Positions 53,489-61,825 of a stretch of 64,000 nucleotides of DNA are shown here, in pieces. The stretch comes from Nocardioides jensenii JCM 1364 = NBRC 14755. Its GTDB lineage: Bacteria > Actinomycetota > Actinomycetes > Propionibacteriales > Nocardioidaceae. Each line of letters opens with the position of its first letter. Within the stretch, counting starts at the first letter, position 1. Made by a program: the position numbers and the translations under genes. The stretch spans positions 124,001 to 188,000 of the forward strand of contig NZ_BCRJ01000004.1 of the NCBI RefSeq assembly GCF_001552535.1, given 5' to 3'. The notes beneath the pieces are model-generated. The model worked only from the letters and a program-made list of their open reading frames with translations. It was not told the DNA's origin and did no database searches.

Positions 53489-54196
53489 TCAACGCCCGAG
53501 CACGACGGCAAGCTGCACGCCCACCCGCTGGAAGCCCAGTCGCACGGCGACCTCCTCCGACGCGGTGTTGCCGATGCGACAGCGCCACTGCGGCACGAGC
53601 GCCTCGTTCTGGGCGACCTGCGCGGCGCGGGCGGCTGCCACCGCCGCATAGCCCATCCCGCGCCACTCGGGATCGGTGAGCACACCGAGCTGGGCCAGGT
53701 TGCGTCCCCACCGCTCGTAGCCGGCCACGGCCGCCACCCGCCCGTCGGGACGGCGCGCCGCCACCCGTGCGGGCATGTCGATCAGCCCGCTCTCCTCCCA
53801 CTCCTCGAGCGTGCAGCGATCACGCAGCATGTCGACGTTCTGCACCGGACCGACGGCCACCTCGATGCCGGTCGGCACCTCCACACGGTCGACGTACGAC
53901 AGGCTGGCCGCCGCAATCGGATCGGGGTGCAGGCCCCCGAGCGCTGACGTCACCGCGTCGAGGTCGCACCGCCGCTCGGGCGCGAGGCGCTCGAGGCGAT
54001 CAATGGCCGCCGCCGGGCCGACGGCTACGTGGGCTCCCCACAGCTCGACCATCACCAGGGCGTGCGTGTCATCACGCGTGAACGTCGTGAATCCGGACGT
54101 GGAGAAGGCCTCGACCGGGATCTCGAACTCCTCGGCCCAGCCTTCGCGGACCTGCGCAAGCGTGGTGTCGTTCAGGGACGGGCTCATCGTCGCCAT
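53489..54196 (-). CDS. GNAT-family N-acetyltransferase
   Basis: 235 residues. The GNAT domain occupies the second half: VAAVAGYERWGRNLAQLGVL, the acetyl-CoA loop DPEWRGMGYAAVAAARAAQ and a C-terminal RIGNTASEEVAVRLGFQRVG. The N-terminal half (LAQVREGWAEEFEIPVEAF) is less conserved. ATG 54196 is used, with 54187 also in frame. Substrate unknown. It ends 36 bases from the convergent def gene. Confidence 0.85.
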   Translation of the reverse strand: MATMSPSLNDTTLAQVREGWAEEFEIPVEAFSTSGFTTFTRDDTHALVMVELWGAHVAVGPAAAIDRLERLAPERRCDLDAVTSALGGLHPDPIAAASLSYVDRVEVPTGIEVAVGPVQNVDMLRDRCTLEEWEESGLIDMPARVAARRPDGRVAAVAGYERWGRNLAQLGVLTDPEWRGMGYAAVAAARAAQVAQNEALVPQWRCRIGNTASEEVAVRLGFQRVGVQLAVVLGR

Positions 54197-54245
54197 CGTG
54201 CCATGACGCCAAAGTGACCAGCGATGGCAACCCATTCGGCGCCCC

Positions 54246-54785
54246 GTGCGTCGTAGGGGCATGGTGCAACGACTTGGCGCGGCGATCGGCGTGATCGTGC
54301 TGGCTCCTCTGCTCGCGGTGGTGGCGTTGGTGATCCGCCTGATCGACGGCGGGCCGGTGCTGTTCCGGCAGCCACGTCTTGGTCTGGGACGTCGGCCCTT
54401 CACGATCCTGAAGTTCCGCACGATGCGCGACGGGAACGTCACCCGGGTGGGCCGGCTGTTGCGCCGGACGGGGCTCGACGAGCTGCCACAGCTGGTCAAC
54501 ATCGCGCGGGGCGACATGCGCTTCATCGGCCCGCGCCCCCTCACCGATGCCGACGTGACGCGTCTGGAGTGGGACTCCCCCAGGCAAGACACGCGCTGGC
54601 AGGTGCCGCCGGGGCTCACCGGCTACGCCCAGTTGGCACCGACCTGTGACCGGCAGCTGTCGTGGTCGCTCGACGAGGACTATGCGCAACACCGCTACCC
54701 GGGGCTCGACCTCCGGATCCTGCTCGCGTCGTTCACGGCGCTGGCACTGGGCAAACAACGCGCGAAGGACTGGTTCTGGCGATGA
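54246..54785 (+). CDS. Bacterial sugar transferase (initiating glycosyltransferase)
   Basis: 179 residues of the family that moves a sugar-1-phosphate onto a lipid carrier: one N-terminal membrane helix (AAIGVIVLAPLLAVVALVIR), then GGPVLFRQPRLGLGRRPFTI, LKFRTMRD, RRTGLDELPQLVNIARGDM and FIGPRPL. It is shorter than most PglC-like members. GTG 54246 is used, with ATG 54261 also in frame. It overlaps the following dehydrogenase gene as ATGA, so the two work together, but no other polysaccharide genes are adjacent. Confidence 0.87.
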   Translation: MRRRGMVQRLGAAIGVIVLAPLLAVVALVIRLIDGGPVLFRQPRLGLGRRPFTILKFRTMRDGNVTRVGRLLRRTGLDELPQLVNIARGDMRFIGPRPLTDADVTRLEWDSPRQDTRWQVPPGLTGYAQLAPTCDRQLSWSLDEDYAQHRYPGLDLRILLASFTALALGKQRAKDWFWR

Positions 54786-55795
54786 AGGTCTTGGTCAACG
54801 GCGTCGGCAACATCGGTACGACGCTGCTTCAGGTGCTCTCCACCCACCGCGACCTGCTCGGCATCGACGAGGTCCTGGCCCACAAGTCGACGGTGCGTCC
54901 GTGGGACGTCCCGCAGCTCGAACGCCTCAAGGACTCCGGCGTCGTGCTGGTCGGCGACGCCTACACCGCGCAGGCGACCCTCGACCAGGTGGCCCACGAC
55001 ATCGACTACGTCTTCGATGCGGGCCGCAACGGGTTCGGCATCGAGCGCCGCTCGCTCTACGAGACGTTCCCACGGCTCCTCGGGGCGTCGGCGCAGGGCA
55101 CCGAGACCACCTTCGGCACTCCCTACGTGCTCGGTCTCGGCATGGACGCCTCGGCCCAACGGTGGACGCACATCCCCTCCTGCAACACGCATTCGGCTCT
55201 CGCGGTGCTGCGCACCCTGACCGACGGTGACCTCGACGACGTGGCCTTCGGTGACTTCGTGGTCGCGCGACGCAGTGAGGACGTCGGCAACCACGAGCGC
55301 CTCGTGGCCGGCAACGTCGTCGCCCGCCACCTCGACCCGGTGCTCGGCACCCACCACGCGATCGACGCCGACAAGGTGCTCGCGGTCCTGGGCAGGCGGC
55401 TGCCCATCCAGTCCTCCGACATCACCACGCCGAGCCAGTTCCTGCACAGCACCCGGTTCTCGCTGCGACTGCGGTCGGCTCCGTCCGCGTCCGAGGTGCG
55501 CGACCGCATCGCGCGGTCGTCGTACGTCACGAGCACGCAGGTCTTCGACACGAACAAGGTCTTCGAGATCGGCCGTCGCTTCGGGTTGGGCGGGCGACTG
55601 TTCAACCAGGCGATCTTCGTGGCCGACAACCTCCTGGTCAACGACGACCTGGTCAGCGGCTGGGCCATGGTGCCGCAGGAGGGCAACACGATCCTCTCGA
55701 CGTGCGCGGCGTTCCTCCAACGCTCGTGCGGCGTCACCGAGGCCGAGGTGCGGACTGCGGCGCTGGCGGAGAAGTTGCTGATCGGCCCCCTGTAG
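54782..55795 (+). CDS. GAPDH-like NAD(P)-dependent oxidoreductase
   Basis: 337 residues. A Rossmann start VNGVGNIGTTLLQVL is followed by the catalytic-type IPSCNTHSALAVL near residue 135, resembling SCNTT of archaeal and classical GAPDH. The downstream layout (VVARRSED, then FDTNKVFEIGRRFG and GRLFNQAIFVADNLLVNDD) is closest to the archaeal-type GAPDH. It is not a standard glycolytic GAPDH. The ATGA overlap with the sugar transferase suggests action on a sugar-phosphate aldehyde in glycan synthesis, which is inference. Confidence 0.65.
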   Translation: MKVLVNGVGNIGTTLLQVLSTHRDLLGIDEVLAHKSTVRPWDVPQLERLKDSGVVLVGDAYTAQATLDQVAHDIDYVFDAGRNGFGIERRSLYETFPRLLGASAQGTETTFGTPYVLGLGMDASAQRWTHIPSCNTHSALAVLRTLTDGDLDDVAFGDFVVARRSEDVGNHERLVAGNVVARHLDPVLGTHHAIDADKVLAVLGRRLPIQSSDITTPSQFLHSTRFSLRLRSAPSASEVRDRIARSSYVTSTQVFDTNKVFEIGRRFGLGGRLFNQAIFVADNLLVNDDLVSGWAMVPQEGNTILSTCAAFLQRSCGVTEAEVRTAALAEKLLIGPL

Positions 55796-55848
55796 GCCGC
55801 CGGCAGAACGTCCTGGGTCGAGGTCGCCACAACGACCGGGTCCAGGGG

Positions 55849-56652
55849 TCAGCGGCGGACGGTGATGTAGCAGGCGACCGCAGATGCGGCGGCGACGTTG
55901 AGCGAGTCGATGCCCTCACGCATCGGAATGATCGCGCGCCGGTCGGCCGACTGCTCCCAACGAGTGGAGAGTCCGTGGCCCTCTCCCCCCAGGACCAGGG
56001 CGACCTTCTCCTGGCCCGAGACCGCGTCCTCGATGGGAGTGGCGTCGTCGGCCAGGGTCAGTGCGACGGTGGTGAACCCGCGTGCGGACAGGGACGGCAG
56101 GGCGTCGTACCAGTCGTCGAGGCGGGTCCACGGCGTGGTGAAGACCGCGCCCATGCCGACCTTGATCGAACGGCGGTAGAGCGGGTCGGCGCACCGGGGC
56201 GCCAGCAGCACGGCGTCGAAGCCGAGGGCCGCACCGCTGCGGAAGATGGCACCGACATTCGTGTGGTCGACGATGTCCTCGAGCACCAGCACCGACCGGG
56301 CCTGGGCGAGCACCGCATCGATCGTGGGCAACGGCTTGCGGTGCAGTGACGCCAGGGCGCCTCGGTGAACGTGGAAGCCGGTGACCTCCTCGGCGGCGCG
56401 CTCCCCCATCACGAAGCAGGGCGCGTCGCTGTGCCCGAGAACGTCACCCAGACCGTCGAGCCACTTCGGCGCCATCAGGAACGAGCGCGCCGCGTAGCCG
56501 GCCTCGACCGCGCGGCGGATGACCTTCTCGCCCTCGGCCAGGAACAGCCCGTTCTCGGCCTCGAGGTTCTTGCGCAGCTGGACGTCGCGCAGGTCGCGGT
56601 AGTCCGCCAGCCGAGGGTCGGCCGGGTCGTCGATCGTGAGGAGCTCAGCCAC
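55849..56652 (-). CDS. SpoU/TrmH-family RNA 2'-O-methyltransferase
   Basis: 267 residues with an N-terminal substrate-binding part (LFLAEGEKVIRRAVEAG) and the SPOUT knot motifs: DHTNVGAIFRSGAALGFDAV, VALVLGGEGHGLS and IPMREGIDSLNVAAASAVA. It methylates ribose in rRNA or tRNA using S-adenosylmethionine; the exact target is not clear. It overlaps the end of the siroheme gene by eight bases. Confidence 0.9.
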   Translation of the reverse strand: MAELLTIDDPADPRLADYRDLRDVQLRKNLEAENGLFLAEGEKVIRRAVEAGYAARSFLMAPKWLDGLGDVLGHSDAPCFVMGERAAEEVTGFHVHRGALASLHRKPLPTIDAVLAQARSVLVLEDIVDHTNVGAIFRSGAALGFDAVLLAPRCADPLYRRSIKVGMGAVFTTPWTRLDDWYDALPSLSARGFTTVALTLADDATPIEDAVSGQEKVALVLGGEGHGLSTRWEQSADRRAIIPMREGIDSLNVAAASAVACYITVRR

Positions 56653-57862
56653 GCCCGAAATGCTCCGGGCGGGCCACCGCCACCACCTCGCCGATCACGA
56701 TGATCGCCGGCGGCGTGACGGACTGGGCCTCGATGTCGGCAGCCAGGGTGCCCAACGTCGAGAGGACCGTGCGCTCCTCGGGCATGGTGCCGTCCATGAT
56801 CACGGCCACCGGGGTGGCGACGTCACGACCCTCGGCGACCAGGGTCTCGGCGATGGCCGGCGCGTTCCGCACGGCCATCAGCAGCACCACCGTCCCCTGC
56901 ATCTGCGCGACCGCGGACCAGTTGACCAGCGAGTCGGCGTGACCGGGCGGCAGGTGACCGGAGATCACCGTGAACTCGTGGGTCACGCCGCGGTGGGTGA
57001 CCGGGATGCCGACCCGGGCAGGCACGGCGATGGACGAGGAGAGACCCGGGACCACCTCGACGGGTACGCCGGCAGCCTTGCAGGCGATGACCTCCTCGAA
57101 GCCACGGCCGAAGACGAAGTTGTCGCCACCCTTGAAGCGCACCACTCGCTTGCCCTCAAGAGCGCGCTCGACGATCACCTGGTTGATGAACTCCTGGCTG
57201 GCCGAACGACCGCGCGGCAGCTTCGCCACGTCGATCAGCTCGGTCTCCGGGGAGAGCTCGTCGAGCAGCTCGCGCGGGGCCAGGCGATCGGCCACCACCA
57301 CGTCGGCCGAGGCCAGCGCGTTGCGGGCGGCCAGGGTGACCAGCTCCGGGTCGCCCGGGCCGCCACCGACCAGGACGACCCCCGGGGTGTGGTCGTGGTT
57401 GGCGGTGATCAGCCCTTCGCGCAGGGCGTGCATGATCTCGTCACGCACCTGGGCCGACTGCCTGGGCTCGCGATTGCCCAGCACGGCGACGGTGACGGTG
57501 CCGTGGTGACCGGTGGCCGGCGTCCAGGCGGTCGCCTCGCGGGCATCGTCGGAGCGCACGCAGAAGATGCGGCGCACCTCGGCCGCGGCCGCCACGGCGG
57601 CATTCGTTGCCGGGTCGTCGGTGGCTGCGATCGCGTACCACGCCTCGTCGAGGTCGGTCTCGACGAATTCGCGCAGCTCGATGCTGATCTCGTTGCCAAG
57701 CCCCTCGATCGCGGGCGTGACCTCGGGAGAGACCAGGTGTACGTCGGCCCCTGCGGCGATCAGCGGTGGGACCCGACGCTGGGCGACGTGCCCGCCACCG
57801 ACCACGACCACCTTGCGGCCGGCCAGCCGCAGCCCGGACGGGTAGGGAACGAAGTCGCTCAT
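56645..57862 (-). CDS. cysG: Siroheme synthase-like: precorrin-2 dehydrogenase plus uroporphyrinogen-III C-methyltransferase
   Basis: 405 residues in two domains. The N-terminal 160 residues are the Rossmann dehydrogenase (KVVVVGGGHVAQRRVPPLI; YAIAATDDPATNAAV) that oxidises precorrin-2. Residues 165-400 are the S-adenosylmethionine-dependent methyltransferase (VVLVGGGPGDPELVTLAA; GDNFVFGRGFEE; VVPGLSSSIAVPARVGIPVTHRG in part). The product feeds siroheme and cobalamin. ATG 57862 overlaps the cobT stop by one base, linking it with cobalamin assembly. Confidence 0.9.
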   Translation of the reverse strand: MSDFVPYPSGLRLAGRKVVVVGGGHVAQRRVPPLIAAGADVHLVSPEVTPAIEGLGNEISIELREFVETDLDEAWYAIAATDDPATNAAVAAAAEVRRIFCVRSDDAREATAWTPATGHHGTVTVAVLGNREPRQSAQVRDEIMHALREGLITANHDHTPGVVLVGGGPGDPELVTLAARNALASADVVVADRLAPRELLDELSPETELIDVAKLPRGRSASQEFINQVIVERALEGKRVVRFKGGDNFVFGRGFEEVIACKAAGVPVEVVPGLSSSIAVPARVGIPVTHRGVTHEFTVISGHLPPGHADSLVNWSAVAQMQGTVVLLMAVRNAPAIAETLVAEGRDVATPVAVIMDGTMPEERTVLSTLGTLAADIEAQSVTPPAIIVIGEVVAVARPEHFGRG

Positions 57863-58932
57863 CAGTTGTCCTTGTTCGCCACGCCGGCGGAGTCGAAGGT
57901 GGCCATCTCGTCGAGGATCAGAGCAGCTGAGCGGACCAGCGGGAAGGCGAGGGCGGCACCACTGCCCTCACCGAGACGCAGGTCGAGGTCGACAAGGGGT
58001 CGCAGGCCCAGCTTCTCCAGCGCGGTGCGGTGGCCGGGTTCGACACTGCGGTGCCCGGCGAAGCAGTGGTCGACGGCGTCAACGGAGAGAGCCTGGGCGA
58101 CCAGGGCGGCCGAGCCGGCGATGACGCCGTCGAGGATCACCGGCGTACGCCGCGCAGCGGCACCGAGGATGAACCCGACGAGCCCGGCGTGCTCCAGTCC
58201 GCCGACCTCGGCCAGCACGTCGATCGGGTCGGCGTCGGCGGACAACCGGGCCACCGCCTCGGCGACGACCCGGGTCTTGAGAGCCAGCGTCTGGTTGTCG
58301 ATGCCGGTGCCGCGGCCGGTGACCACGTCGGCCGGCGTACCGGTGAAGGCGGAGAGAAGGCAGGCGGACGGCGTGGTGTTGCCGATGCCCATGTCGCCGG
58401 TGAGGAGGACGTCGTACCCGTCGTCGACGAGCTGGTCGGCGACCTCGATGCCCACCGCGATCGCCTGCTCGGCCTCGTCGCGGGTCATGGCGGGGCCGAT
58501 GGAGAGATCCGCGGTGCCGCGACGGACGTTGCGGGCCAGGACGGTGTCGTCGCCGACCACCTCGGAGGCGACTCCGATGTCGATCACGCGGACCACGGCG
58601 CCGCAGGCCCGAGCCAGGACGTTGACCGCCGCTCCTCCGGCGCGGAAGTTCTCGACCATGCCGACGGTGACCTCCTGCGGCCACGGCGACACACCCTGGG
58701 CCAGCACCCCGTGGTCACCAGCGAAGACAGCCACTGCAGGGGCGGCGGGTGCCGGTGCCGGGCAGGCCCCGGCAATCCCGGCCAGGCGGATGGAGACCTC
58801 CTCGAGCACGCCCAGGGCGCCGGCCGGCTTGGTCAGCAGCGCCTGACGCTCGCGAGCCAGCTGCATGGCCTCCGTCGAGAGGGGGCGGATCGCAGCGAGA
58901 GTGGAGTCGAGGAGTTCACGTGGCGAGGTCAC
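57862..58932 (-). CDS. cobT: Nicotinate-nucleotide-dimethylbenzimidazole phosphoribosyltransferase
   Basis: Makes alpha-ribazole phosphate for the lower ligand of cobalamin. 356 residues with family motifs FAGDHGVLAQGVSPWPQEV, LTGDMGIGNTTPSACLL, VTGRGTGIDNQTLALK, EVGGLEHAGLVGFILGAAA and a C-terminal RLGEGSGAALAFPLV holding the catalytic glutamate. GTG 58932 is used. Operon with the siroheme/cobalamin gene and the RNA methyltransferase. Confidence 0.94.
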   Translation of the reverse strand: MTSPRELLDSTLAAIRPLSTEAMQLARERQALLTKPAGALGVLEEVSIRLAGIAGACPAPAPAAPAVAVFAGDHGVLAQGVSPWPQEVTVGMVENFRAGGAAVNVLARACGAVVRVIDIGVASEVVGDDTVLARNVRRGTADLSIGPAMTRDEAEQAIAVGIEVADQLVDDGYDVLLTGDMGIGNTTPSACLLSAFTGTPADVVTGRGTGIDNQTLALKTRVVAEAVARLSADADPIDVLAEVGGLEHAGLVGFILGAAARRTPVILDGVIAGSAALVAQALSVDAVDHCFAGHRSVEPGHRTALEKLGLRPLVDLDLRLGEGSGAALAFPLVRSAALILDEMATFDSAGVANKDN

Positions 58933-59014
58933 CGGGCCATTCTTCCGGACAACCGAGTCCGGAAGTGACCCGGCCACGTGGCGGACGCATCGATCGCCGG
59001 TTAGGTTCGGAGGT

Positions 59015-59536
59015 ATGAGCATCGAGCGCCCCGTCAGCCCGAACCCCTACGACCTGCTCCCGGCCACGGCCGCCTTCACGGTGACCAGCACCGACGTCAC
59101 CGACGGCCAACCACTCAAGGACGACCAGGTGGCCGCCGTGGGCAACACGTCACCGCAGCTGTCCTGGAGCGACGCCCCGCAAGGCACGAAGTCCTTCGTG
59201 ATCACCTGCTTCGACCCGGATGCGCCCACACCCAGCGGCTTCTGGCACTGGGTGCTGGTCGACGTCCCGGCCGAGGTCACCTCCCTCGACACCGGTGCCG
59301 CAGCAGGAGACCTGCCCGGTGCGGCGTTCCACGTGCGCAACGACGGCGGTGACGCCGGCTTCATGGGTGCCGCTCCCCCGCAGGGCGACCAGGTGCACCG
59401 CTACTACTTCGTCGTCCACGCGGTCGGCGAGGAGTCACTCGGCGTCGACGCCGATGCCTCACCCGCGGTGGTGTCGTTCAACCTGGCGTTCAAGACGCTG
59501 GGCCGGGCGATCATCCACGGCACCTACCAGCACTGA
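59015..59536 (+). CDS. YbhB/YbcL-type phosphatidylethanolamine-binding-like protein
   Basis: 174 residues of the PEBP family: LSWSDAPQGTKSFVITCFDP, FWHWVLVDVPAEV, GAAPPQGDQVHRYYFVVHA and a C-terminal RAIIHGTYQH. The DPDAPTP and GDxxHRY motifs form the anion pocket. ATG 59015 follows TAGGTT at a leaderless spacing; GGAGG abuts the ATG and is too close to act as a ribosome site. Biochemical role unknown. Confidence 0.9.
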   Translation: MSIERPVSPNPYDLLPATAAFTVTSTDVTDGQPLKDDQVAAVGNTSPQLSWSDAPQGTKSFVITCFDPDAPTPSGFWHWVLVDVPAEVTSLDTGAAAGDLPGAAFHVRNDGGDAGFMGAAPPQGDQVHRYYFVVHAVGEESLGVDADASPAVVSFNLAFKTLGRAIIHGTYQH

Positions 59537-59549
59537 TCCCTCGACTGGT

Positions 59550-60437
59550 TCAGCGGGCTGCGTAGGCCCGTGGAGACATGCCGACCAGGTCGGTGAAGTC
59601 GCGGGTGAAGTGGGCCTGGTCGAACCACCCGAGCCTGGTGGCGAGGTCGGCGAGGTCGGCGTACTCCCCCGCGTCGATGAGCGTCACTGCGTCGTGCAGC
59701 CGATGGCGCTGCAGCACCCACTTGGGACCCACGCCGACGTAGCGACGGAACAGACGCTGCAGGGTGCGGACCGACATGGCGTGGCGCGATGCGACCTGCT
59801 CGACGGTGACCAGGGCCGGGTCGGCGACCAGATCGGCCACGATCGCGAGCACCCGGTCGTACGTCGGATCCGGTGCCGGCAGGCGGGACAGCAGGAACTC
59901 GTCCATCACTCCGGCGCGTCCGAGATCGGATGCCTCAGCAAGCACGTCGTGCAGCAAGGTCGCGGCATCTGCGCCGAACACCATCTCGAGTGGCTCGATG
60001 CGATCGGTCCAGGCACCGACGTCCTCTCCGGTCCAGGCGCCGAAGCCACCGGGTCGGAACTTGATCCCGAAGGACCTGCCCTCCCCGCTCACGTCGATCG
60101 AGAACCGACGAGTCACCACACCGTGCACCAGCGCGGCGGGCATGGCGAGCCCGTGGTGCGGTTCGCTGCCCGACTCGACCGTCACGTGCACCGCGGGGTG
60201 CGGCACCACCTCCGAGAGGTACGACGACCCGACGGGAAGGTCCCAACGGACGGTCCAGTAGTGCTCGATCCAGCGGTCCAGCGCCGGGTCGGGCGCCGGC
60301 CGGTCGAGCTCGACGTACTTGGCGAACTGGTCGGGGCGCAGGATGCCCGCATCGGTGCTGGTGCTCGGTCGCCGGGCATCGGGCGGAAGGCTGCGACGCG
60401 CGGGTCGTGATGCTGTCGCGTTTGTCCAAGAGCCCAT
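59550..60437 (-). CDS. AraC-family transcriptional regulator
   Basis: 295 residues. The N-terminal 190 residues contain ALDRWIEHYWTVRWDLP, FGIKFRPGGFGAW and a HHGLAMPAALVHGVV stretch, the DUF6597-type sensory part. The C-terminal AraC helix-turn-helix pair is at about 200-295: TVEQVASRHAMSVRTLQRLF, GWFDQAHFTRDFTDLVGMSP. ATG 60437 is preceded by TAGGCT at leaderless spacing. It is divergent from the VOC gene, a likely target. Confidence 0.9.
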   Translation of the reverse strand: MGSWTNATASRPARRSLPPDARRPSTSTDAGILRPDQFAKYVELDRPAPDPALDRWIEHYWTVRWDLPVGSSYLSEVVPHPAVHVTVESGSEPHHGLAMPAALVHGVVTRRFSIDVSGEGRSFGIKFRPGGFGAWTGEDVGAWTDRIEPLEMVFGADAATLLHDVLAEASDLGRAGVMDEFLLSRLPAPDPTYDRVLAIVADLVADPALVTVEQVASRHAMSVRTLQRLFRRYVGVGPKWVLQRHRLHDAVTLIDAGEYADLADLATRLGWFDQAHFTRDFTDLVGMSPRAYAAR

Positions 60438-60464
60438 GGCCCCAGCCTAGGGAGACTCGGTGAC

Positions 60465-60956
60465 ATGACCACTGAACAGAAGACCCAGAACGTCGCCCCG
60501 ATCCCCGCCGGCTACACCAGCCTCACGCCGTACTTCTGCTGCCGGGACGCAGCGAGGGCCATCGACTTCTACACTGCCGTGCTCGGCGCGAACGTCCTCA
60601 GCCGCATGGAGGCACCCGACGGCACGATCGCGCATGCCGAGCTCGAGGTGGCGAACGGGCGCATGCAGCTCAGCGACCCCGCCCCCGACCACAACCTGGC
60701 CGCACCCGACGGTGGCGACGTGGTCAGCCGGAGCACGGTGTTCTACTGCGAGGACGTCGACGCCGTGCACGCGGCCGCGGTGGCCGGCGGCGCGACGTCG
60801 TACGGCGAGCCCGACACGTTCGTGACCGGTGACCGCTACGCCGCGTTCCTCGACCCCTTCGGCCACCGCTGGGCCGTGATGACCCGGGTCGAGGACGTCG
60901 CCCCGGACGAGGCCGAGCGCCGGGTCAACGCGTGGCTCGAGGAAGAGGGCCGCTGA
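60465..60956 (+). CDS. VOC/glyoxalase-family protein (PhnB-like)
   Basis: 163 residues: LTPYFCCRDAARAIDFYTAV, LGANVLSRMEAPDGTIAHAE, STVFYCEDVDAVHAAAVAGG and YAAFLDPFGHRWAVMTRVED. The fold of paired beta-alpha-beta-beta-beta units binds a metal in many members; of the usual ligands H54-type and E-type residues are present but not proven. Divergent from the AraC regulator. Substrate unknown. Confidence 0.88.
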   Translation: MTTEQKTQNVAPIPAGYTSLTPYFCCRDAARAIDFYTAVLGANVLSRMEAPDGTIAHAELEVANGRMQLSDPAPDHNLAAPDGGDVVSRSTVFYCEDVDAVHAAAVAGGATSYGEPDTFVTGDRYAAFLDPFGHRWAVMTRVEDVAPDEAERRVNAWLEEEGR

Positions 60957-61128
60957 TCTGCCGCGCCTGAGCAGACCGAGATTGCCAAACGCCCACACCC
61001 GCGGCCCAGTGAGCGAAGCGTCCATCGGAAAAGCGCCGCAGTCGCGGAGGAGCATCACGAGGTGCATGCCGAGGAGAGCAGTACCCACTGTCTCGGGGGA
61101 TGCCCCTCTCAGTCGCCGTGATTGGGGA

Positions 61129-61764
61129 TCAGCGGGACGCGGCGGCCAGCATCGACGCGAAGTCAGGGGTGTCCTCGGGGTTGTCGATGGTCACCTTGAC
61201 CGGGCGCTGTGCCCGGCTCGGCGCCTCGTCAGCGAGCAGCGCCACGAGTTGACGCGCCGCACGCTGCACCCGGCCGGTCAGCGCCCCGCCGTTCGTGCTG
61301 CCGAAGTCCTCGCTGGCCGCGAACACCCCGGTGGGTACGACGACCGCCTTGAGGTAGGCGAACATCGGCCGCAGGGCGTGCTCGAGAACCAGCGAGTGCC
61401 GGGCCGTTCCGGCGGTGGCCGCGATCAGCACCGGCGTTCCGTCGAGCGCGTCGTTGTCGAGCGCGTCGAAGAACATCTTGAACAGCCCACTGTAGGAGGC
61501 GGTGAAGACCGGCGACACCGCGATCACGGCATCGGCATGTGCCACCGACGCCAGAGCTCCCTCGAGATCGCCCGAGGCGAACCCGGTGAGCATGAAGTCG
61601 GCCAGGTTGTGCGCCAGCGGCCGCAGCTCGATGACGTCGACATCGACCTCACGACCGCTCGACTCGAGCCGGCGTACCGTCTCGGCGGCCAGCTGGTCGG
61701 CCAACAGTCGGGTGGACGACGGGTCGCTCAGCCCGGCGGTGACGACGGCGATCTTCAGGGTCAT
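61129..61764 (-). CDS. LLM-partnered FMN reductase (CE1759 family)
   Basis: 211 residues of the NADPH-dependent FMN reductase fold: IAVVTAGLSDPSSTRLLADQ, the flavin loop VSPVFTASYSGLFKMFFDAL and VLIAATAGTARHSLVLEHAL. This family is usually encoded beside a CE1758-type flavin monooxygenase, as here (61 bases downstream of it), and probably supplies it with reduced FMN. Confidence 0.9.
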   Translation of the reverse strand: MTLKIAVVTAGLSDPSSTRLLADQLAAETVRRLESSGREVDVDVIELRPLAHNLADFMLTGFASGDLEGALASVAHADAVIAVSPVFTASYSGLFKMFFDALDNDALDGTPVLIAATAGTARHSLVLEHALRPMFAYLKAVVVPTGVFAASEDFGSTNGGALTGRVQRAARQLVALLADEAPSRAQRPVKVTIDNPEDTPDFASMLAAASR

Positions 61765-61825
61765 GACTCTTCCTTTCCTTGGTTTCGAGACGGGCGCTGC
61801 ACGCCCTCCTCAACCGGTGGCGACT

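Noticed and set aside
60957-61128. 172-base gap after the VOC gene
   Set aside because: No open frame with a ribosome site, no convincing hairpin and no known operator was seen.
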